Under the pieces are notes generated by a model. That model was not told the DNA's origin and did no database searches. It saw nothing but the letters and a program-made list of their open reading frames with translations. 64,000 nt of DNA from Propionibacterium cyclohexanicum (GTDB lineage: Bacteria; Actinomycetota; Actinomycetes; Propionibacteriales; Propionibacteriaceae): NCBI RefSeq assembly GCF_900111365.1, contig NZ_FOGZ01000003.1, positions 87,196-151,195 on the forward strand, in the 5' to 3' direction. Positions 56,663 through 64,000 of the stretch are shown here, in pieces. Numbering within the stretch: the stretch's first letter is position 1; every line of letters begins with the position of its first letter. Both the position numbers and the translations under genes were made by a program.

Positions 56663-57766
56663 TCAGCGGACGACCAACTCGATGCGCTGGAACTCCTTGA
56701 TGTCCTGATAGCCCGAGGACGCCATCGACCGGCGCAGGGCACCTACCAGGTTCATGGTTCCGTCGGTCACCGAGCTGGGCCCGACGACGACCTCCTCGAG
56801 GGTGCCGACCGAGTCGTAGTGCACGCGCCGCCCACGCGGCAGTGTCTCGTGCCAGGCCTCCGCCCCCCAGTGCCAGCCCTTGCCCGGGGCCTCGATCGCG
56901 CGGGCCAGCGGACCGCCGATCATTGCCGCATCGGCCCCACAGGCGATCGCCTTGGCGATGTGCCCGGACTGCCCCATCGCCCCATCGGCGATGATGTGCA
57001 CATAGCGGCCACCGGACTCGTCGAGGTAGTCGCGGCGCGCCTCGGCGACATCGGCGATGGCCGAGGCCATCGGCACCTCAATGCCCAGCACCTGCCGCGT
57101 GGTCGACGATGCGGCACCGCCGAATCCGACGAGCACACCGGCGGCACCGGTGCGCATGAGGTGCAGCGCGGTCTGGTAGCTCGCGCAGCCCCCGACGATC
57201 ACCGGCACGTCGAGCTCGTAGATGAACTTCTTGAGATTGAGGGGCTCCCCTGAGCGGGAGACATGCTCTGCGGAGACGGCCGTGCCACGGATGACGAAGA
57301 AGTCGACGCCGGCGGTCTCGACGATCTTGGCGAACTCCTGGGTGCGCTGGGGCGAGAGGGCACCGGCAACCGGCACGCCCGCGTCGCGGATCTGCTGAAG
57401 CCGGGCGGTGATGAGCTCGGGCTTGATGGGTTCGGAATAGATCTTCTGCATCCGGCGGGTGGCCTCGACGGCATCATTCACGGTGGCCAGCTCGTCGAAC
57501 AGCGAGCTCGGATCCTCGTAGCGTGTCCACAGACCCTCAAGGTTCAGCACCCCCAGGCCGCCCAGCCGCCCGAAGGCGATGGCGGTGGCGGGGCTCATGA
57601 CGGAGTCCATCGGGGCCGCGACGAGCGGGAAACCGAACTCGACCGCGTCGATCTTCCATGACAGGTTGACCAGCTCAGGGTCACGCGTTCGTCGCGAGGG
57701 GACGATGGCGACATCGTCCAAGGAGAAGGCCTTCGGAGCGCGCTTGCTGCGTCCGATGTCGTACAT
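56663..57766 (-). CDS. guaB3: GuaB3 family IMP dehydrogenase-related protein
   Basis: 367 residues, without CBS domains, beginning MYDIGRSKRAPKAFSLDDVA with VPSRRTRDPELVNLSWKIDA, the standard GuaB3 opening. The barrel includes FPLVAAPMDSVMSP and VIVGGCASYQTALHLMRTGA. Actinobacteria carry GuaB3 alongside true IMP dehydrogenase; it is now linked to GMP reductase-like or uncertain activity. GuaB catalytic motif GSICTTR is absent, as usual. It precedes guaB by about 80 bases on the same strand. Confidence 0.93.
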   Translation of the reverse strand: MYDIGRSKRAPKAFSLDDVAIVPSRRTRDPELVNLSWKIDAVEFGFPLVAAPMDSVMSPATAIAFGRLGGLGVLNLEGLWTRYEDPSSLFDELATVNDAVEATRRMQKIYSEPIKPELITARLQQIRDAGVPVAGALSPQRTQEFAKIVETAGVDFFVIRGTAVSAEHVSRSGEPLNLKKFIYELDVPVIVGGCASYQTALHLMRTGAAGVLVGFGGAASSTTRQVLGIEVPMASAIADVAEARRDYLDESGGRYVHIIADGAMGQSGHIAKAIACGADAAMIGGPLARAIEAPGKGWHWGAEAWHETLPRGRRVHYDSVGTLEEVVVGPSSVTDGTMNLVGALRRSMASSGYQDIKEFQRIELVVR

Positions 57767-57846
57767 GAAGATCTCCGATCAGGGCCGGGCGCATCCCGAC
57801 GCAGTGACCCAGTCTAGCGAGGGGCACCCCCACCCGGGGCGATGGA

Positions 57847-59922
<2,076 letters not shown>

Positions 59923-59928
59923 TAGAAT
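59923..59928 (+). promoter_or_regulatory. -10 element for the vbhA-fic operon
   Basis: TAGAAT sits 30 bases upstream of the antitoxin ATG. The -35 is weak or absent, common in high-GC actinobacteria. Confidence 0.45.
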
Positions 59929-59958
59929 TGGCTGGGCACCGAGCGAGAGGAGCATCCG

Positions 59959-60156
59959 ATGGCCACGAAGACGGCAACCACCGCGACGACCGCGGCCGAG
60001 CGCGAGTTGCGCGTGGCCGAGGCGATCCACAGCGGCGAGATGGAGGGCTTGTCGGTGACGGCCGCCGGCCGTCAAGACGCCCAGGAGTACGTGGCCGGCC
60101 GCATCAACTCCGACGAGCTGGTATCCCGCACACGCGCCCGCTATGACCTCGACTGA
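59959..60156 (+). CDS. VbhA-like antitoxin of a Fic toxin
   Basis: 65 residues, mostly predicted helical. EAIHSGEMEGLSVTAAGRQD contains the (S/T)xxxE(G/N) inhibitory motif of class I Fic antitoxins, here SGEMEG; its Glu blocks the gamma-phosphate site of the toxin and stops AMP transfer. The rest (AQEYVAGRINSDELVSRTRA) is typical of the VbhA tail. AGGAG lies seven to eight bases before the ATG at 59959. Its end overlaps the toxin start by 14 bases. Confidence 0.88.
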   Translation: MATKTATTATTAAERELRVAEAIHSGEMEGLSVTAAGRQDAQEYVAGRINSDELVSRTRARYDLD

Positions 60157-60886
60157 GTTCGTCGACCCGTATCTCGACCCCGAGACGGGCCTGCTGAGGA
60201 ATAAGGTTGGTGCACGCACGAAGGCGGCCCTCGACGAGGCCGAGGGCGACCTTTCGTTTGCCCGCTCGGTGCAGCTCATGGATCGCCCGGTGAAGCCGAC
60301 CAGTGACCTCGCCGAGTTGCGCGCGATCCACCGTCACCTGTTCCAGGACGTGTACGACTGGGCAGGAGAGCTGCGCACCGTTGACATTCGCAAGAACGTG
60401 GAGGGAGCCCAGTTCTTCCTTCCTGTGTCGATGATCGGTCGTGCCGCCGGCTACGCCGAGGGGGAGTTGCGCGCGGATCACGAGCTGCGCCAGATGAGCC
60501 GTGAGCAGTTCATCGACCGCCTGGCGTACCACTACGACCAGTTCAACTACGTACATCCATTCCGCGAGGGCAACGGCCGGACGCAACGAGTGTTCTGGAA
60601 CCGCGTGGCCCGCGCCGCCGGCTGGCGGCTCGACTGGCGCGAGGTGCACGGCGCGACCAACGATCAGGCGAGCCGAGCGGCGTCCGAGCAGCGGGACTTC
60701 GGGCCGCTGCGCGAGATGTTCGATCAAATCGTCAGCGAAGCGACCCCCATCAGCGAACGAGACGTTTCGCGGCGCACCGGGGAGCGCACCAGGCTGTCGT
60801 CCCCCGCCAGCGCTGCCGCGGCCATGAGCCAGCCGCCGAGCGGCGCGTCGAGCGCCCCGCCACACGGGTTGCCACCGCACGATTGA
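60143..60886 (+). CDS. fic: Fic/DOC family AMP transferase toxin
   Basis: 247 residues. The Fic core motif HPFREGNGRTQRVFWNRVAR is intact, including the catalytic His, acidic residue and Arg, so it should transfer AMP from ATP to target hydroxyls once released from VbhA. Preceding elements (TSDLAELRAIHRHLFQDVYD, WAGELRTVDIRK) are typical. From about residue 205 the sequence turns into an Ala/Ser/Pro-rich tail (RLSSPASAAAAMSQPPSG) unlike the core; it lies next to the IS remnant and may be sequence acquired when the original 3' end was replaced. The ATG at 60143 overlaps the antitoxin gene. Confidence 0.9.
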   Translation: MTSTEFVDPYLDPETGLLRNKVGARTKAALDEAEGDLSFARSVQLMDRPVKPTSDLAELRAIHRHLFQDVYDWAGELRTVDIRKNVEGAQFFLPVSMIGRAAGYAEGELRADHELRQMSREQFIDRLAYHYDQFNYVHPFREGNGRTQRVFWNRVARAAGWRLDWREVHGATNDQASRAASEQRDFGPLREMFDQIVSEATPISERDVSRRTGERTRLSSPASAAAAMSQPPSGASSAPPHGLPPHD

Positions 60887-60958
60887 GGTTGACCCCCGTG
60901 GCCCGGCCCACCAGGTCCAGGCGCCCGGCGTCGTCGGCCGGGATCGTGGTGCGGGCGA

Positions 60959-61155
60959 CTACTGTAACTCCTTCGCGAAGAAGGCTGCCGCTTTTTTAGG
61001 AACTCGATCTCCACCCGGGCCTCGCGGAGTTCCTTCCTCAACTGTTCGATTTCCTTCGACTCGGTACTGGTGAGGTTTTCGGTTCCTGGTTTCGGATACT
61101 TCTTGCGGTACTCCTTGACCCATACTCCGATGGTCTGAGCGACGAGATCATATGA
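60959..61155 (-). mobile_element. IS3-family orfA remnant
   Basis: On the minus strand the sequence encodes ESYDLVAQTIGVWVKEYRKK, TENLTSTESKEIEQLRKELR, EARVEIEFLKK, that is the C-terminal part of an IS3-type orfA with the leucine-zipper-like region. At an A-run (AAAAAA at about 60992-60997) the frame breaks; one base more would continue as AAAFFAKELQ then stop, the normal orfA end. The N-terminal helix-turn-helix and all of orfB are missing, so it is dead. The right edge meets the end of the AbiEii-type gene; the left edge meets the fic tail. Confidence 0.75.
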
Positions 61156-61910
61156 TTCCGCAGTACGGATCGTCACCGGTGCCGCGCTCCGCGCGACGCC
61201 GGCCGACCTCGCCCTCGATGCGCTCGTGCAGCTCGGCTCGGGTGCTCTCGCTCCGGGCGCTGGCGCGGATGCCCGATGCCCACGCCCTGGTGCGCGCCTT
61301 CACCTCGTCGAGCTGGTCAGCCGTCAGACTGTAGACGCGCACCTCTTCGGGTTGGATGCGCTCCACGTTGTCGATGGTCTGGGCAAACCACTCACGGGTC
61401 GAAACCGGCATCGACCTTCCCGGCCAGGTCCAGCAGTTCCTCGTCGCTGTACCGGCCGGAACGCCGGATCGCGTCCACGTCGAGGTAGTCACGAGTCTCG
61501 GCCCGTGAAAACGAGGCCCCGACCTTGTTGCCCACCGCGTCCTCGAGGGACAACACAGGCCCGACCTCCAGCTGTACGGGCGGATGTCCCCGCCAGTCCA
61601 CTCCCAGGTCAACGTCGGTGCTGCGCCCTCCCGGGCTGATGGCGGTGAGCTGGGCGAAGGTGTCCTGGCGGCGGCGGGTCTCCACGATGTGGCCGGCAGC
61701 GCGCAACGCGGCGATAATCCGGTCAAGCGACGTACCGAACCGATCCTGGGCCTGCTGGACAGTGAACAGGTCCACGTCCTCGGTGGGCCGGTCGATCAGT
61801 CCGTGCTCGCGGATTGCTCCCGAGCCGGCTAGAGCGAAGCCGGCATCCTCGCCGACCGCTCCCAAAGCAACACGCGTGACACGCCGCCGCTCCTCCTGGT
61901 CCCAGCTCAC
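61148..61910 (-). pseudogene. AbiEii-type nucleotidyltransferase toxin, frameshifted
   Basis: The start is a GTG at 61910 overlapping the upstream stop (GTGA). FALAGSGAIREHGLIDRPTE followed by DVDLF is the nucleotidyltransferase motif GSx(n)DxD of type IV toxins; DVDLGVDWRGHPPVQLEVGP supplies the next acidic residue and ETRDYLDVDAIRRSGRYSD the following helix. The frame stops at 61392 after KVDAGFDP, while the next frame continues directly as REWFAQTIDNVERIQPEEVR to 61148. One missing base near 61395 (CCCG for CCCGC) explains this. The last residues run into the IS remnant, so the 3' end may also be lost. Confidence 0.8.
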
Positions 61911-62239
61911 ACGACCACCCGAAGCCGGGGGAACCGCCCCTCCCACAAGCCGCGCACACGTGGATCCATGTTCAGGATCGGCCACATCTCCACCAAGCGA
62001 TCCCGATTCATGAGCTGACGCTGCTCGTCAACAGTCCCCTCGGCCAACAACGCCTGGTAGGCCATGCGACGCCAGCCCAAGTCTGACACGTCCACCCCGA
62101 GCCGGTCAGCCTGCCAGCGCACAGAGTGCGGCAGGTCGATGAGGCCGCTGTAAGGCCCGCACAACTCATCGAGCGAGGCGGGCGCGTCGTAAGGCTTGAC
62201 ATCGCGCAACCGCACGCGAGCTGCTGTCACCTCAGCCAT
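61907..62239 (-). CDS. hypothetical protein, probable partner (antitoxin) of the AbiEii-type gene
   Basis: 110 residues beginning MAEVTAARVRLRDVKPYDAP, with SLDELCGPYSGLIDLPHSVR and GWRRMAYQALLAEGTVDEQR, VEMWPILNMDPRVRGLWEGR. I know no family for it; no clear helix-turn-helix is seen, so it differs from AbiEi. Its stop overlaps the toxin GTG start, the arrangement of a two-gene toxin-antitoxin unit. An ATG at 62239 is the start; the ribosome binding site is modest. Confidence 0.65.
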   Translation of the reverse strand: MAEVTAARVRLRDVKPYDAPASLDELCGPYSGLIDLPHSVRWQADRLGVDVSDLGWRRMAYQALLAEGTVDEQRQLMNRDRLVEMWPILNMDPRVRGLWEGRFPRLRVVV

Positions 62240-62345
62240 GGTCCGCCTCCCCTCAGCTCCCCCAAATTCTACCTGGCCTCCCGAAACTCGTCTGTATGCA
62301 CTTTCGGGACAGATTGGTTTCGGTTACTACTTCCGGTGTGACCTG

Positions 62346-62513
62346 TCACCCGATGTGGCGGTGTTCTGTGAAGTCGTCGGGGTCGAAGGTTTTGCCCGCG
62401 CGTTTCCAGTGGCGGTCAAGGACGAAGAGGAGTTCGTCGCGGCCGTTCTCCTGGTCATTAGCCAGCACGGTGAATACGAGGCCGGGAGTGAACTTTCCAG
62501 CGTCTGCTCCCAC
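62346..62513 (-). CDS. possible short gene or gene fragment
   Basis: 55 residues from a GTG directly after a TGA: GADAGKFTPGLVFTVLANDQ, then ENGRDELLFVLDRHWKRAGK and TFDPDDFTEHRHIG before the stop. The residue composition is protein-like, unlike the other frames here, but there is no ribosome binding site. It is most likely the 3' end of a larger gene whose beginning is gone. The interval 62240-62345 holds nothing recognisable. Confidence 0.35.
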   Translation of the reverse strand: MGADAGKFTPGLVFTVLANDQENGRDELLFVLDRHWKRAGKTFDPDDFTEHRHIG

Positions 62514-62552
62514 TCATGATCTGTGTTGTCGACCTTTACTGGAGTGAGTGAT

Positions 62553-63053
62553 ATGCGAAGAATTCGTCGTCCAGGAGCAGCGCTGACTGTTGCTGCCCTT
62601 GCAGTCAGCCCAATCATCATCGCGACGCCCGCCTTCGCGCAGGCGGCGTCTCAGACCCAGGAATGACGTGCTGCGCTCGCCGATGTGCCCACCGAGTACG
62701 CCGTCAACTCCTCGAACGTCAAGTCGCTGTCGTCCGAGGCTACCGCGGGAGAGGAGCTCCCTGCACTCAATTCGGCAGGCGAAGCAACGGGGTTGCCATC
62801 CGCCAGGTCGACACGGGCGAAGAACAGTTGATCCAGCCGCTTGAAGCGGGGCGCGAGGCGGTCATGGCCGTTTGAGGCCGGCGAGGCCGAGGGCAACAGC
62901 GGCCCGGTCGACGGTGGCATTGACGTGGTCGATAAGAGCGCCGAGGCGGCTACCTCGTTGGCCGGGCTGAAACAGAGGGAGCATAAACTGCGCGTTCCGG
63001 CCGGTAGCGTTCGTTCCGGAAGGTCAAGGAAGTGGAACACATGTGACGCGTAG
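62553..63053 (+). pseudogene. degenerate gene for a secreted protein
   Basis: A clear signal peptide opens it: MRRIRRPGAALTVAALAVSP, then IIIATPAFAQAA, with an Ala-x-Ala site, GGAG ten bases before the ATG. A TGA follows at codon 38 (62664). The same frame then reads VPTEYAVNSSNVKSLSSEAT and AGEELPALNSAGEA; another frame carries on as GVAIRQVDTGEEQLIQPLEA to a stop at 62875, and the first frame resumes with EAGEAEGNSGPVDGGIDVVD to a stop at 63053. One nonsense and two compensating frameshifts thus reconstruct one secreted protein of about 165 residues. The family is unknown. Confidence 0.65.
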
Positions 63054-63137
63054 AGCACTCCCGTGTACAGGTTCCCACCGGCGGTGAGTAGTGTTGAAGC
63101 ATTTGATTGGAGGGATCCATTGCCAGCAGGTATCCGG

Positions 63138-63344
63138 TCAGCTGTCCGACTGCGCTGACCGTTGCGCGAGCCTGGTCGACTTGGTGGCGATGGAAGCGCT
63201 TACACTGGGTTCCTGCCGCGCCAATAACGTCCGGTCCGCATACGACGACAGATTCGACATCAGCGCGGAAAGCACGAGAACCGCTGCAAAACCCAGGGCC
63301 GCAAATAGAACAGTGTCACGCCGTTCTGGACTCGGATCCGTCAC
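63138..63344 (-). CDS. small putative membrane protein
   Basis: 68 residues from a GTG at 63344: MTDPSPERRDTVLFAALGFA and a hydrophobic stretch AALGFAAVLVLSALMSNL, then a Ser/Ala-rich polar end. It overlaps the preceding small gene by 29 bases in another frame. No family recognised; the start has no strong ribosome binding site. Confidence 0.4.
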   Translation of the reverse strand: MTDPSPERRDTVLFAALGFAAVLVLSALMSNLSSYADRTLLARQEPSVSASIATKSTRLAQRSAQSDS

Positions 63345-63537
63345 GTAAGCGATCGCGGATCGCGACTGTGGCCGATATCAGAGCAACAGTGAGTGCCGGT
63401 GCAGCCACCATCACCACAACAACCACGAATCGGGTGACAACAAGGAAACGCCCGCACTCGGCGAGAAGTCGTATACACCTGCCGAAGACCGCAAAACCAC
63501 GCGTTCCAGAGATTATCTCCTGGCTTGTTCGGGGCAT
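63316..63537 (-). CDS. small membrane protein
   Basis: 73 residues from the ATG at 63537, chosen because GGGAGGA lies just upstream; the longer reading from 63576 has none. MPRTSQEIISGTRGFAVFGR, CIRLLAECGRFLVVTRF and then a single strong hydrophobic segment VVVVVMVAAPALTVALISAT, ending in a basic/polar tail. No family recognised. It overlaps the next small gene. Confidence 0.55.
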   Translation of the reverse strand: MPRTSQEIISGTRGFAVFGRCIRLLAECGRFLVVTRFVVVVVMVAAPALTVALISATVAIRDRLRDGSESRTA

Positions 63538-63635
63538 CTGATCCTCCCTTGAATCGCATGGAATTTTAAAAAGCACCAGTCCTAATTAATGAGTAGTGGG
63601 AGAAGTTCGCTATAAGAGACTGTTCCTGAAGTTGC

Positions 63636-63818
63636 CTAAATACTGACTGGCAACTCTGGTGTGACCTCATCATCGACAGTTCTAGTCAGCGAAATAAGTC
63701 TGTTGAAACTGGAGTAGATCATTTTTGGATGCTCGTATATGATCGCTATCCGTTCGCCGTAAAAGGTATGAACAAGCACGGTTTCAACAAGTCCAATCCT
63801 ATTAGGTTGATGAATCAT
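63636..63818 (-). CDS. small protein with a strong ribosome binding site, unknown function
   Basis: 60 residues: MIHQPNRIGLVETVLVHTFY, GERIAIIYEHPKMIYSSFNR, LISLTRTVDDEVTPELPVSI. AGGAGGTG ends five bases before the ATG at 63818, one of the best ribosome binding sites in the window, so translation is likely. Composition is AT-rich and rich in Ile, unlike chromosomal genes here, pointing to recent acquisition. No family recognised. The remaining 63819-64000 bases hold AT-rich upstream DNA, presumably its promoter. Confidence 0.6.
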   Translation of the reverse strand: MIHQPNRIGLVETVLVHTFYGERIAIIYEHPKMIYSSFNRLISLTRTVDDEVTPELPVSI

Positions 63819-64000
63819 AGGGCACCTCCTCGCTCCCTAGCGCTCGAGGGTTTGTCTGCGCTTTTACCCTTGGACGACTACTTGCGTTTAGAGACTTATT
63901 CCTAACTCGGCGTTTCGCTTAGGGCATTGGCCCTTTCCTTGGGATAATTACTGTACCACCACTAGTTATCCTGACGGGAAAGAACCAATGCTGATACAGT

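Noticed and set aside
60887..60960. Possible mobilisation-protein trace (minus-strand reading with a GVNLN motif)
   Set aside because: The match is a few residues only and the frame is short and broken.

Overview
The window looks like a chromosome segment of a high-GC Gram-positive actinobacterium, most likely Propionibacteriaceae (Propionibacterium/Acidipropionibacterium/Cutibacterium type). This is inferred from the very GC-rich coding sequence, frequent GTG starts, ATGA/GTGA stop-start overlaps, actinobacterial-type families (DUF3017, DUF6350, GuaB3, PspC-domain sensor kinase), a pyruvate:ferredoxin oxidoreductase, and the classic order sucC-sucD-DUF6350-purN-purH-folD-DUF3017. No rRNA, tRNA or CRISPR array was seen. 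The genus is a guess.

Layout. 1-3.45 kb: a minus-strand cluster with two ABC ATPases, two polytopic membrane proteins and, at its 5' end, a 56-residue cationic hydrophobic peptide that I read as a bacteriocin-type precursor. 3.6-9.8 kb: housekeeping genes (maf, a lipoprotein, corA-like, Nudix, a Nei/Fpg glycosylase, an acyl-CoA carboxylase alpha chain, a 2'-5' RNA ligase family protein). 9.8-11.1 kb: a gene-poor stretch with dispersed repeats around a small His-rich protein gene. 11.1-15.8 kb: pyruvate:ferredoxin oxidoreductase coupled to a dihydroorotate-dehydrogenase-like gene. 15.9-27.5 kb: phosphoglucomutase, a DUF2207-type protein, a sirtuin, a MacB-like ABC pair, metG, a FetB-like permease, a 3-hydroxyisobutyryl-CoA hydrolase-like protein, RNase HI and cytidine deaminase. 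27.6-28.2 kb: a winged-helix regulator broken by a 20-nt insertion that completes a 67-bp palindrome. 28.6-41.4 kb: an aminoglycoside-phosphotransferase-fold protein, a CorC/HlyC protein, icd, mdh and the folD/purH/purN/sucDC block. 41.6-46.7 kb: a nitrogen-compound module (nitrilase, APC permease, GABA-type aminotransferase, divergent PucR regulator). 46.8-59.4 kb: pcrA, cardiolipin synthase-like, an envelope-stress-type two-component system with PspC proteins, and a purine block (guaA, chorismate mutase, guaB3, guaB).

59.9-64.0 kb is an accessory, decaying region: a VbhA-Fic toxin-antitoxin pair, an IS3-type remnant, a frameshifted AbiEii-type nucleotidyltransferase with its partner gene, a degenerate secreted-protein gene and three small minus-strand ORFs in AT-richer DNA.

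Recurring theme: short tandem repeats (14-30 bp units) sit at or across the 3' ends of several genes (pgm, ABC ATPase, sucC, gabT, after mdh), in some cases forming the last codons. The best candidate for an undescribed system is the peptide-plus-transporter cluster at 1-3.45 kb. The cleanest molecular-evolution signal is the quasipalindrome insertion at 28.03 kb.
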